A stretch of DNA of 64,000 nucleotides from Sphingosinicella sp942492965 (GTDB lineage: Bacteria; Pseudomonadota; Alphaproteobacteria; Sphingomonadales; Sphingomonadaceae). The notes beneath the pieces were generated by a model. It was not told the DNA's origin and made no database searches. It saw only the letters and a list, made by a program, of their open reading frames with translations. How positions within the stretch are numbered: the stretch's first letter is position 1; every line of letters begins with the position of its first letter. The stretch is from assembly GCA_942492965.1 (NCBI GenBank), contig OW818656.1, positions 2,294,001 to 2,358,000 on the forward strand, given 5' to 3'. Positions 1 to 8,794 of this stretch are shown one piece after another. Made by a program: the position numbers and the translations under genes.

Positions 1-156
1 AATCGCCCGGCGTTCTCAGTCTTACCGGCGATGCCGCGCGCTACCGGCATCTTAGCCGTCCGAAATGGCCGTTCGATCCCGATCCCTTTGCGGACGGGGC
101 GGACGTCATCACCGCGCCCCCGGGGAGGGGCGATCACCAGCAAAGGGGGAAAGTCG

Positions 157-2313
157 ATGTTCAGCAGGGATAAGGCTATTATGCGGTCTTCGATGATGGT
201 TTCGGGCCGCTCACTCGCAGGCGTCGCGCTCGCGGCGCTCGCCGCACCGCTGGCAATGCCGGCGTTTGCGGCGGAAACCGCCGTCGCACCAGAGGAAATC
301 CTGGTGACCGCGCGCAAGCGTGAAGAGCGCGTTCAGGACGTGCCGATCGCCATGACCGTGTTCGACGCGGAGGATATCGCCGCGCGCGGCGTCAACGCGC
401 TGCGCGATCTTGAACATTCCGTGCCGAACCTCATGTTCGCCAGCGTCGACAACGTCGTTAGCCCGCAGATATCGCTGCGCGGTATTTCGAGCGACGCGCG
501 CAACATCGGTTTCGAAAGCGGCCTCAGCCTTTATGTCGACGGCGTCTACACGGGCCGCCCGAGTTCGTTCAGCGTCGACATGCTCGATGTCGCGCAGGTC
601 GAGGTGCTGCGCGGTCCGCAGGGCACGCTGTTCGGCAAGAACACCACGGCGGGCGCCATCAACATCATCACGCGTGCGCCCTCGCAGGAATTCGAAGGCA
701 ATCTCGAACTTCAGTACGGCAACTACGACGCGCTGCGCGTCCGCGCATCGGCGAGCGGCCCGATCGTGAAGGATAAGCTTGCGATCCGTGTCGGCGGCTA
801 CATGCGCAAGCGCGACGGCTACCAGCACAATCTCCACACGGGCGGCGATCTCTACACCGAGGATTCGAAAGGTGCGCAGGCGAAGCTGCTGCTGACGCCC
901 ACCGACGGCTTCGATCTCCAGATCGCCGTCGACGGCCTGCACGATCGCTATCGGCCGAACGTCAACGAGATGGCGAGCGGCGTCGGCGCCACCGGCACGC
1001 CCCGCGACGTGGAGGTCGATACGCCCGTCTATCAGGAGCGCGACGTTTTCGGCATCAGCGCCACCGCCAACTTCGATTTCGGCCCGGCGACGCTCACCTC
1101 GATCAGCGCCTACCGCACGACCGACATCGAATTCCTCACCGACGATGACGGCTCTTCAAACCCCTTCCTCATCGGTCTTTTCGAGGAGGGTCAGGACCAG
1201 GTCTCGCAGGAGCTCCGCCTCGCTTCCAATGGCAACACGCGCTTTTCGTGGGTCGCGGGCCTTTATTATTTCCATCAGCGCGTCACCACCTCGCGCCTGT
1301 CGCGCCTCACCAACCTGCTGCCTTTCCAGATCGACGTGACGCTGGATGCCAAGGTGCTCACCGACAGCTATGCCGCCTTCGGCCAGTTCGACTACAAGAT
1401 CACCGACGCGCTGACGCTTACCGGCGGCCTGCGCTACACGTCGGAGAAGAAGACGCTCGACATGGATCTCGTCGGCTCGCCGATCTTCGGCATCGCGACC
1501 GTCTCGCTTTCGGGCCACCGCTACAAGGAGGACGATCTGTCGCCGACACTCGGCCTCGCATGGCGCCCGAACGACGCGCTCAATCTCTATGCGAAGGTCG
1601 CGAAGGGTTTCAAATCCGGCGGCTTCAACGCGGATTACGTGCCGAGCGCGCTCGTCGACTTCGATTCCGAAAGCGCCACGAATTACGAGGCCGGCGCGAA
1701 ATATGTTTCGCCCGATCGCGCCGTGCGCGCAAACCTCGCGGTCTTCGTCACCGATTACCGCAACCTGCAGGTCATCCAGTTCCAGCAGTTCGCGGGCTTC
1801 AACATCTCGAACGCTGCCGAGGCGACGATCAAGGGTGTTGAACTTGATTTCGAAGCGTCGCCAATCGCGGGCCTGCGCTTCGACGGCAGCCTGGGCTATC
1901 TCGATGCGACGTTCGACAGCTTCAAGAATGCCGGCGGCGCGGGCGTCGATTACGACGGCAACCGCCTCACCGAAGCGCCGCGCTGGACGGCGAGTTTCGG
2001 TGCGCAATACACGCACGACATCGGCGTCGGCAGCGTCACGCTGCGCGGCGACATGACCTACCGCGCGCATTATTTCGTCGATCCCGAGAACACCCCGGCA
2101 GACCGCATCCCCGGCTACACGCTCTACAGCGCACGGCTCGGCTTCACGACCGCCGATGGCGGCTGGACGGTCGAGCTGTGGGGCAAGAATCTCGCGAACA
2201 AAACCTATCTGAATGCGCGCGGCACGCCCGTGCTTGGCGGCTTCCTCGGTCAGGAATATGTGAACTACGGCACGCCGCGTACCTACGGCGTCCGCCTGGC
2301 CGCGGCCTTCTGA
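157..2313 (+). CDS. TonB-dependent outer-membrane receptor
   Basis: Outer-membrane TBDR of about 718 residues that would import a scarce substrate using TonB energy. The start at 157 is chosen because AAAGGGGGAAA lies just upstream and it opens directly on a signal peptide ending near AFA|AE (residue 37). An in-frame start at 31 would add 42 non-signal residues. The TonB-box and plug region EEILVTARKREERVQDVP follows, then a plug with RGPQGTLFGKNTTAGAIN, a beta-barrel and a terminal Phe. It belongs to the FecA/BtuB-like sphingomonad group, like the receptor at 48431 and unlike the ~930-residue receptors at 14462 and 31816. Its stop overlaps the next start (TGATG), so it heads the operon ending at 8635. 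The substrate is unknown; neighbours suggest an amide or peptide-like compound. Confidence 0.93.
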   Translation: MFSRDKAIMRSSMMVSGRSLAGVALAALAAPLAMPAFAAETAVAPEEILVTARKREERVQDVPIAMTVFDAEDIAARGVNALRDLEHSVPNLMFASVDNVVSPQISLRGISSDARNIGFESGLSLYVDGVYTGRPSSFSVDMLDVAQVEVLRGPQGTLFGKNTTAGAINIITRAPSQEFEGNLELQYGNYDALRVRASASGPIVKDKLAIRVGGYMRKRDGYQHNLHTGGDLYTEDSKGAQAKLLLTPTDGFDLQIAVDGLHDRYRPNVNEMASGVGATGTPRDVEVDTPVYQERDVFGISATANFDFGPATLTSISAYRTTDIEFLTDDDGSSNPFLIGLFEEGQDQVSQELRLASNGNTRFSWVAGLYYFHQRVTTSRLSRLTNLLPFQIDVTLDAKVLTDSYAAFGQFDYKITDALTLTGGLRYTSEKKTLDMDLVGSPIFGIATVSLSGHRYKEDDLSPTLGLAWRPNDALNLYAKVAKGFKSGGFNADYVPSALVDFDSESATNYEAGAKYVSPDRAVRANLAVFVTDYRNLQVIQFQQFAGFNISNAAEATIKGVELDFEASPIAGLRFDGSLGYLDATFDSFKNAGGAGVDYDGNRLTEAPRWTASFGAQYTHDIGVGSVTLRGDMTYRAHYFVDPENTPADRIPGYTLYSARLGFTTADGGWTVELWGKNLANKTYLNARGTPVLGGFLGQEYVNYGTPRTYGVRLAAAF

Positions 2314-4223
2314 TGCGGCTTCCCGGTCTTCTTTCCGTCCTGCTCCTCGCCCTGTCGCCGGTTCCGGCGGCAGCGGCGAGCGGCGATCTTGCGGCATGGT
2401 CCGATGCGGTCGTGGGCCGCGCCGTCGCGGAGGGCCGGGCTTCGGGGGCGGCGGTTGCGGTTGTCGAGCACGGCGAAACCGTCTTCCTCAAGGCTTACGG
2501 CGAAGACCGGGGCCGCCCGGTCACGGCGGAGGGCACGCCGTTCTCGATCGGCTCCATCTCGAAATCGTTCACCGCGACCGCGATCGCGCAGCTTCTGGAA
2601 AGCGGCCGCATCGCATCGCTCGACGATCCCGCGAACCGCTATCTGAAGCGAGTCCATCTGCCCGCGCGCGGCGGCCGCGAGATCACCGTGCGCAATCTCC
2701 TCACGCACCGCGCCGGTTTCGACGACAGTACCTACGGTCTCGCGACGCCTGTGCCGGTAAAGGTGCCGCTGCCGCCGGAGGCGATCGAAAAGCGCCTGCC
2801 GCCGCAGGTGCGCCCCGCCGGAGACGTGTCGGTCTATTCGAACAACGGCTATGCGATCCTCGGCCTGCTGATCGAGGACATCACCGGCGAACTTTATCCC
2901 GATTACATCGCGCGCCATGTCTTCGGCCCGCTCGGTATGGCGAAGTCGTTCGTGCGCACGCGGCCGGATCAGCCGATCGCGCTGCCCACGACGCTGCACA
3001 CGAACGGCAAGCGCACGCCTGTACCGCAGACGTGGGCCTATCACCCCTATATTGCGCCCTCCGCGGCGATCGTCTCGACGGCGGAAGACATGGCGCGCTT
3101 CGCCGCGGCACAGATCGCCGCCGAGCGGGCGGGTGCGCCCGGCATCGCGAATGCCGAGACCACGAAGCTCATGCACAGCCGCATGGTCGCGAATGCGCCC
3201 GATGTGTCGGGTTTTGGCATGAGCTTTGTCGTCAGCGATTGGAACGGCGTGCGCATCGTCGAAAATGCCGGTTCCGGCCCTGGCTTTCAGGCCAATTTCA
3301 TCCTGCTCCCCGGACGTGATCGCGCGCTCGTCGTGCTTGTTATGGGCGATTATGCTGGCCCGTCGGCATGGGAGACGCTTGTCGCGAAAGTCTCCGGCAA
3401 GAGGCTGGAGACAAAGGCCAGTCTCAACATGTTCGCGATCCGCCGCAGCTTTCTCGAACGCGAACTCGGCGTCTATGCGCCGCCTACCGTTGCAGGCCCA
3501 CTGCCGCCGGCAGCGCAATTCGCCGGGCTCTACCGCGCCGCGCGCCGCCCCGCGACAACGCCCGAAGCGCTCACAAATCCCGGCGCGGTGATCGATGCGC
3601 GCGCGGGCGCCGGGAACACGCTCACGATCAACGGCATATCCGGCTACCGGCAATATGCGCCGGGGCGCTTTTTCAACGCCGACGTGACGCAATATGTGCC
3701 CGATGCCGGGGCCTCCGATCTCTATGCGTTCGCAACCGACAGCGACGGCAAGGTCCGCTACGCCGCGACACACGTCGCGATCGAAATGTTCGCGCCCGCG
3801 CGTTTCAGTCCCGCGCGGGCGCGGCTCGCGGGTGGCGTGGGTCTCGTCCTTTCGCTTTCGGGTCTTGCCGCGATTTTCTGGCGTCCCCGGCGCGGTCTCC
3901 ACAAGGTCGCGCGATGGGCGGCGTTTACGCTCGGGCTCGGCGCGCTTGTCGCCATGCTCATTCCGGTTGCGGGAACCGCCCTGCTCGGCAATCCGGTGTT
4001 TGCGTGGGCCTTCGCCGATACGCGCCTGTTCGCCGCGCTTACGGTCGCAGGCAACTTCATCGCCGCGGCCACGCTGGTTCTCACGCTCGCGGTGCTGGCC
4101 GGGCTCGGGGGTGAGGGGCCCGGCAGGGGCCGATATCTGTGGCTCGTAGCGCTCGCCGTCGGCGGCGCGCTGCTCACCGCCGCGCTCTTCTATTTCAATC
4201 TCGTCGGCTGGCACCTGCCATGA
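2313..4223 (+). CDS. Exported beta-lactamase-family serine hydrolase with C-terminal membrane domain
   Basis: Serine hydrolase of the class C beta-lactamase/DD-peptidase fold (family S12), 636 residues. Its ATG overlaps the receptor stop (TGATG), and the protein opens with a signal peptide (MRLPGLLSVLLLALSPVPAAA). Catalytic motifs are S81-I-S-K84 and Y175-S-N177. The domain ends near residue 400. A ~100-residue linker domain follows, and four predicted membrane helices occupy about residues 505-636, so the hydrolase is periplasmic but anchored. The same layout occurs in the protein at 26723-28585. Family members cleave amides, esters or D-amino-acid peptides; which is the case here cannot be read from sequence. 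Its 3' end overlaps the transporter start (ATGA). Confidence 0.9.
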   Translation: MRLPGLLSVLLLALSPVPAAAASGDLAAWSDAVVGRAVAEGRASGAAVAVVEHGETVFLKAYGEDRGRPVTAEGTPFSIGSISKSFTATAIAQLLESGRIASLDDPANRYLKRVHLPARGGREITVRNLLTHRAGFDDSTYGLATPVPVKVPLPPEAIEKRLPPQVRPAGDVSVYSNNGYAILGLLIEDITGELYPDYIARHVFGPLGMAKSFVRTRPDQPIALPTTLHTNGKRTPVPQTWAYHPYIAPSAAIVSTAEDMARFAAAQIAAERAGAPGIANAETTKLMHSRMVANAPDVSGFGMSFVVSDWNGVRIVENAGSGPGFQANFILLPGRDRALVVLVMGDYAGPSAWETLVAKVSGKRLETKASLNMFAIRRSFLERELGVYAPPTVAGPLPPAAQFAGLYRAARRPATTPEALTNPGAVIDARAGAGNTLTINGISGYRQYAPGRFFNADVTQYVPDAGASDLYAFATDSDGKVRYAATHVAIEMFAPARFSPARARLAGGVGLVLSLSGLAAIFWRPRRGLHKVARWAAFTLGLGALVAMLIPVAGTALLGNPVFAWAFADTRLFAALTVAGNFIAAATLVLTLAVLAGLGGEGPGRGRYLWLVALAVGGALLTAALFYFNLVGWHLP

Positions 4224-5554
4224 CGCCGCGCATCCCCTCCTCGCGCATCGCGTTGTTCGCTCTCCCGGCATTGCCGGTTGTGATGGCTCACATTCCCGTG
4301 GGTGCGATCATCCCGTCCTTCTACGCGAAGCACACGGCGGCCTCGATGGCGGCGATCGGTTCGGTATTCCTCGTCTCGCGTATTTTCGATGCGATGATCG
4401 ATCCGGTCATCGGCCATATGAGCGATCGCACGCGCGGGCCCTTTGGCCGCCGCAAGCCATGGGTGGTGGCCGGTGCGGCCGTGATGGTGCTTGCCGTCTG
4501 GGCGCTGTTCACGCCCGCGCCGGATGCCGGCCCCGGTTGGCTGATGGCGGCGTCGATGGCGCTGTTCCTTGGCTGGGGAATGCTCGAAATCCCCTATCGC
4601 GCGTGGAGCGTCGAACTCTCCCGCGATTATGCGGAGCGCACGAAAATCTCCACCGCGATCGCGGTGATGGGTGCGCTCGGCACATTGCTATTCATGGCGA
4701 TCCCGATGCTGCCGATCTTCGCCTCCTCGGAAATCGGCCCGCAGACGATGGCGTTCATGGCGGTGGTCATCGCCGTGCTGCTTCCCGCCTGCGTTGCGCT
4801 CGCCGTCTGGAGGGTTCCCGAAGGCGATGCACTGCCCGAAGAACGCAGCACGGGGCGGGAGGCGATCCGTTCGCTTGCCAAAAATCGCCCGCTCTTCATC
4901 TTCGTCGTCACTTTCATCTTCGGCGGTCTCGGCACCGGCGCGTTCACGGCGGTGTTTTACCTCTTCGTCGATAATCACCTCGGCATCGGTGATCGCTTCG
5001 CCATGCTCTACGTCGCGTCCGCCGCAGCGAACCTCGCCGGTATGCCGCTCTGGCACCGCGTGATGCAGCGTATCGGGCGCCACCGCGCGCTCGCGCTCAG
5101 CTGGGGGAGCCTCGTGTTCGTCCAGCTCGCCATGCTCGCCGTGCCGAAGGGGGAGGCGGCGTTTCTCCCGATGATCGGCTTCGCGCTCGCCTTCGGTTTT
5201 GCCGAAGCGGCGACCAAGGTCGCGCCTTATGCGATGGTCGGCGATATCGTCGATTATGAAACCTGGCGCAGTGGCATCGATCGCTCCGGCAGCTACTTCT
5301 CCTTCATGATCCTGATCGCGAAGCTCAACTTCGCGATCGGCGGCGGCGCGGCCTTCCTGCTGCTCGGGCTGATCGGCTACAGTGCGACCGGCGCGAACAC
5401 CGGTTTTGCGGCAAGCGGTCTTCTTGCCGTCTTCGTCGGCCTCCCGGTTCTCCTCTGGGCCGCTGCGGCCGTCATGGCGACGCGTTTCCCGATCACGCGC
5501 AAGCGGCAGGATATCATCCGCCGCCGCATCGAATCCCGCACTAGGGCCAGCTGA
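4220..5554 (+). CDS. MFS symporter, GPH/MelB type
   Basis: Inner-membrane secondary transporter of 444 residues with about 12 hydrophobic helices. The N-terminal half shows the GPH (MelB-like) signature: FDAMIDPVIGHMSDRT followed by GPFGRRKPW near residues 55-85. Known relatives are cation symporters for sugars, glucuronides or other small organic acids. The ATG overlaps the hydrolase stop by 4 nt (ATGA), arguing for translational coupling. The likely job is to carry the product of the periplasmic hydrolase into the cytoplasm, where the C45 and PLP enzymes of the same operon act. Substrate identity is inferred only from this context. Confidence 0.9.
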   Translation: MTPRIPSSRIALFALPALPVVMAHIPVGAIIPSFYAKHTAASMAAIGSVFLVSRIFDAMIDPVIGHMSDRTRGPFGRRKPWVVAGAAVMVLAVWALFTPAPDAGPGWLMAASMALFLGWGMLEIPYRAWSVELSRDYAERTKISTAIAVMGALGTLLFMAIPMLPIFASSEIGPQTMAFMAVVIAVLLPACVALAVWRVPEGDALPEERSTGREAIRSLAKNRPLFIFVVTFIFGGLGTGAFTAVFYLFVDNHLGIGDRFAMLYVASAAANLAGMPLWHRVMQRIGRHRALALSWGSLVFVQLAMLAVPKGEAAFLPMIGFALAFGFAEAATKVAPYAMVGDIVDYETWRSGIDRSGSYFSFMILIAKLNFAIGGGAAFLLLGLIGYSATGANTGFAASGLLAVFVGLPVLLWAAAAVMATRFPITRKRQDIIRRRIESRTRAS

Positions 5555-5564
5555 AAGATCTGTC

Positions 5565-6683
5565 ATGGATACGAATAAACTTCCCGTCCTCGATCTCGAG
5601 GGCACGCCGCGCGAACGCGGCCGCACGCACGGCGAAACGCTACGCGCGAACATCCTCGATCTGCGCGCGAAATACCGCGATTATGTGCGCGCCTATTACG
5701 ATCTCGATCCTGCAGAATTCTATGCGGGCTTCCGGCGCTATGCGGATTTCCTCCCCGCAGTTCGCGCACACGCGCCGCATATTCTCGAAGAGGCGATCGG
5801 CATCGCTGAAGGCGCAGGGCTCGATCCCGATGATGTCGTCTACACGCAGTTCGTCGATGAAGAATGGCAGTACGGCTTCCTCCATCACGAACCGGCGCAC
5901 CCCCGGCAGAAATGCTCCAGCTTCGGCATCGTGGGGGAGGGCATAACCTACGGCGGGCAGAACATGGATATTCCGCCGATGTTCGATGGCCACCAGATCT
6001 TGATGCGCATCCGGGAGCCGGATGGACATGTCGCGCTCGTCTTCAGCTTCGCGGGGATGATCGGGCTGAACGGCGTCAACAGTTCGCGCCTCGGGCTTTG
6101 CTGCAATTCGCTCAATCAGCTCCAGCCTTCGCGCACGGGGCTGCCCGTGGCCTTCATCGTCCGCCGCCTGCTCGAAGCGCGCAGCTTCGCGGAGGCCGAG
6201 GCGTTCCTGCGCGCCGTACCACATGCCTCGGGCCAGAATTATCTGCTGTCCGCGCCCGGCCGCGTCGGCAGTTTCGAATGCTCGGCACTCAGCGTCACCG
6301 AATGTCCCGGCGGCGCGGAGAATGGACGCATCTGCCACACCAACCATGTGCTCGCGAATTCGGATCTGGGCGCCTTTGATGCGCGCCTCGCCGGGCTTCC
6401 CGAATCCGAACGGCCCACGTTCAACAACAGCCGCCAGCGGCTTCTCTCGATCGCGGGGCGTGTCGAGCAGGGCGGTGCCTCCACGCTCGAAACCCTGCGC
6501 GCCGCGCTTTCCGCGCACGATGATCCCGCGAACCCCGTTTCGCGTACGCACCGCGATGTGCTCGGTAGCCCGATCGGATTCACGGCGGGGTCGATGATCT
6601 ACGAACTCGGCAGCCCGCCGCGCCTGCATGTCGCCGCCGGGCCGCCCTGCAAAACGCCGTGGCGCACGTTCGATGTCGAATAG
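5565..6683 (+). CDS. C45-family acyltransferase/amidohydrolase (isopenicillin-N acyltransferase-like)
   Basis: Ntn-hydrolase-fold protein of 372 residues related to acyl-CoA:6-aminopenicillanic acid acyltransferase and choloylglycine-like hydrolases. The candidate autocatalytic nucleophile is C117 in RQKCSSFGIVG, followed by the family-typical YGGQNMDIP stretch. There is no signal peptide, so it is cytoplasmic. It starts 10 nt after the transporter stop; a longer in-frame start at 5382 lies wholly inside the transporter and is rejected. Bacterial members usually cleave or form N-acyl bonds to amino acids, matching an operon that also has an S12 hydrolase and a D-amino-acid-type PLP enzyme. 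The exact substrate is unknown. Confidence 0.88.
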   Translation: MDTNKLPVLDLEGTPRERGRTHGETLRANILDLRAKYRDYVRAYYDLDPAEFYAGFRRYADFLPAVRAHAPHILEEAIGIAEGAGLDPDDVVYTQFVDEEWQYGFLHHEPAHPRQKCSSFGIVGEGITYGGQNMDIPPMFDGHQILMRIREPDGHVALVFSFAGMIGLNGVNSSRLGLCCNSLNQLQPSRTGLPVAFIVRRLLEARSFAEAEAFLRAVPHASGQNYLLSAPGRVGSFECSALSVTECPGGAENGRICHTNHVLANSDLGAFDARLAGLPESERPTFNNSRQRLLSIAGRVEQGGASTLETLRAALSAHDDPANPVSRTHRDVLGSPIGFTAGSMIYELGSPPRLHVAAGPPCKTPWRTFDVE

Positions 6684-6693
6684 GGAGGTCTGC

Positions 6694-7512
6694 ATGTTGA
6701 AGTCCGTCATTGCCGTCTCGTGTCTGCTTGCCGCTGCGTCCCCGGCGGCCGCCGGGGGGTGCCGCCTGCTCATCGTCAACGACGATGGCGCCGGCGCCCC
6801 CGGCATTGCCGCGCTCGCCGATGCGCTGAGAGCAGATTGCGAGGTCGTCGTCTCCGCGCCTGCCGGCGAACAATCGGGCGCCAGCCATGCGATCCCGAAT
6901 GTGCGCGATGGACTCAGGGTGCGCAGCGTCGCGGTCGGCAACGGTACGGGCTATGCCGTCGAAGGCTCCCCCGCAGAGGCTGCCGGGCTCGGGCTCACTG
7001 CGCTGTCGGATGGCAGGCGGTTCGATCTTGTCGTTTCGGGTATCAACCGCGGCGAGAACACCGGCCTTGCCAATCTCTATTCGGGCACGGTCAATGCCGC
7101 GGTCGAGGCGTTGGTGCGCGGCGTTCCCGCCATCGCCATTTCGCAGGACACGGGTTACGGGCGCGACTACGCGGCTTCCGCCGAAATCGCGCGCAAGCTG
7201 GTGCGGAAGACGCTGGCGAAGAGGCTTCCGAAAGACGTGATTCTGAACGTCAATATTCCCATGAACCCGCAGGGTGTCACGATCGCGCCCGCGCGCGGCA
7301 TGACTGTTCGCATCGCCGGGTTCGACGCCACCGATGCTGGCGAGGGGGTGACACTCTATCGCGCGCGCATTGTTGAGGAAACCGCGCCCCCGTCGGATGG
7401 CGACGTTGCCGCCTATCGCGCCGGACGTATCACGATCACTCCGCTCGCGCTCGACCGCACGGACAGGGCTGCGCTCCGCGCCGTTCGCTGGGCTGCCCAT
7501 GCCGGGTTCTGA
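6694..7512 (+). CDS. SurE-like 5'/3'-nucleotidase, apparently exported
   Basis: Metal-dependent phosphatase of the SurE family, 272 residues. The N-terminal motif LLIVNDDGAGAPGI holds the metal-binding Asp pair and is followed by the SurE segments SGASHAIP and VSGINRGENTG. Unlike classical cytoplasmic SurE, it begins with a clear signal peptide (MLKSVIAVSCLLAAASPAAAG), so periplasmic action is likely. The start at 6694 is supported by GGGAGG at 6683-6688. It sits 10 nt after the C45 gene and overlaps the next gene by 14 nt. An exported SurE could remove phosphate from nucleotides or from a phosphorylated nutrient before uptake. Confidence 0.88.
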   Translation: MLKSVIAVSCLLAAASPAAAGGCRLLIVNDDGAGAPGIAALADALRADCEVVVSAPAGEQSGASHAIPNVRDGLRVRSVAVGNGTGYAVEGSPAEAAGLGLTALSDGRRFDLVVSGINRGENTGLANLYSGTVNAAVEALVRGVPAIAISQDTGYGRDYAASAEIARKLVRKTLAKRLPKDVILNVNIPMNPQGVTIAPARGMTVRIAGFDATDAGEGVTLYRARIVEETAPPSDGDVAAYRAGRITITPLALDRTDRAALRAVRWAAHAGF

Positions 7513-8635
7513 TATCTCGGATCTGATCGGCAAGCCGGGAAGCCGCTGGCGGATTCCCACCCCCGCGCTTGTGCTCGATCTCGACGCGTTCGAGGCGAAC
7601 ATCGCGGCGGTCGCCGAATTCTGCAGTGCGAACGGGCGCACGTTCCGTCCCCACGCCAAAAGTCATCGTTCGGTCAGCGTCGCGCGGCGGCAGATCGCGT
7701 CGGGCGCGGTCGGACAGGGCTGTGCCAAGCTTGGCGAGGCGGAGGCGCTTGCGGAGGGGGGCATCGACGGCCTGCTCGTCACCTCGCCGGTCGTCACCGA
7801 TGATGGCATTGCGCGCCTGATGGCGCTGAATGCCCGCGTCGATGATCTCAGCGCAGTCGTCGATCATTCCGCCGTGCTCGCGCGCATCGGCGATGCCGCC
7901 GCCGCGTCGGGCAGGCGCATGAAGCTCGTCGTCGATCTCGATGTCGGTCTCCGTCGCACCGGGGCCGCGACGCCCGAAGCTGCGGAAATGCTCATCGATG
8001 CGATCCTCGCGCATCCGTCGCTCGAATTCGCGGGTGTACAGGCCTATGCCGGGCATCTGATGCACGTCGCCGGCGCCTCCGCGCGCCGCGCGGCACTGAA
8101 AGCCGCGATGGCGCCGCTCGCCGTCCTTGGCGAACGCCTGCAGGGCAGGGGAATAGCGATCCCGCTTACCACCGGCGGCGGCACTGGCAGTCTCGACATC
8201 GATACAGAAATGGGCCTCCTCTCCGAGCTCCAGCCCGGCTCCTATCCTTTCATGGATAGCCAGTACGCAGACGTTTGGGTCACCGCCGGCGAACCGGCAC
8301 CGTATCGCTCGTCGCTCTTCGTCCAAACGACCGTCATCAGCGCCAACCACCCCGGCCTCGCCACCGTAGACGCCGGCTACAAGGCCTTCGCCACCGACGC
8401 CGGGGTTCCCCACATCCTGACTGGAGCCCCGCCGGGCACCACCTACTTCTTCTACGGTGACGAACAGGGCGGCCTGACCCTTGCGGAAGGCGCCCAACTT
8501 GCAATCGGCACCATTATCACTTGTTCGCTCCCCCACTGCGATCCGACCGTCAACCTCTATGATGCTTACCATGTGGTTCAAGGTGATCGTCTGCGCGACA
8601 TTTGGCCGATCGAAGCCCGGGGATGCTCTCAATAA
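7499..8635 (+). CDS. DSD1-family PLP enzyme (D-threonine aldolase/D-serine dehydratase-like)
   Basis: Fold-type III (alanine-racemase-like) PLP enzyme of 378 residues. The N-terminal barrel carries the PLP lysine K54 in FRPHAKSHRS. The C-terminal domain ends with LPHCDPTVNLYD, the place where eukaryotic-type D-serine dehydratase and D-threonine aldolase hold their metal (His with Cys/Asp). It would split or dehydrate a D-beta-hydroxy amino acid in the cytoplasm. The ATG lies 14 nt inside the SurE gene, so it is translationally coupled. It is the last gene of the operon that begins at 157. A D-amino-acid enzyme fits the upstream beta-lactamase-fold and C45 hydrolases. Aldolase versus dehydratase cannot be decided here. 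Confidence 0.88.
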   Translation: MPGSDISDLIGKPGSRWRIPTPALVLDLDAFEANIAAVAEFCSANGRTFRPHAKSHRSVSVARRQIASGAVGQGCAKLGEAEALAEGGIDGLLVTSPVVTDDGIARLMALNARVDDLSAVVDHSAVLARIGDAAAASGRRMKLVVDLDVGLRRTGAATPEAAEMLIDAILAHPSLEFAGVQAYAGHLMHVAGASARRAALKAAMAPLAVLGERLQGRGIAIPLTTGGGTGSLDIDTEMGLLSELQPGSYPFMDSQYADVWVTAGEPAPYRSSLFVQTTVISANHPGLATVDAGYKAFATDAGVPHILTGAPPGTTYFFYGDEQGGLTLAEGAQLAIGTIITCSLPHCDPTVNLYDAYHVVQGDRLRDIWPIEARGCSQ

Positions 8636-8794
8636 TTAAAGAAAGGAGCATCTAGTCAAAAGAATTTATCACACGAAACCGCCTGAAGGGCGCAGAAATT
8701 GTATCGTTGGACCTTTGCGACTCTCCGGAATTGGCGCCGGAGTGAGCCAAGCCCCCGTTTGTCCATCTCTGACGTATTCCGACCGCGTCGCGCC

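Noticed and set aside
31..156. N-terminal extension of the first TBDR
   Set aside because: It would put 42 residues ahead of the signal peptide; the AAAGGGGGAAA site supports 157.
2283..4271. Long (662-codon) minus-strand open frame opposite the S12 hydrolase
   Set aside because: A shadow of high-GC codon bias: it has no domain motifs and is very rich in Arg, while the opposite strand has a signal peptide, catalytic motifs and coupled stops.
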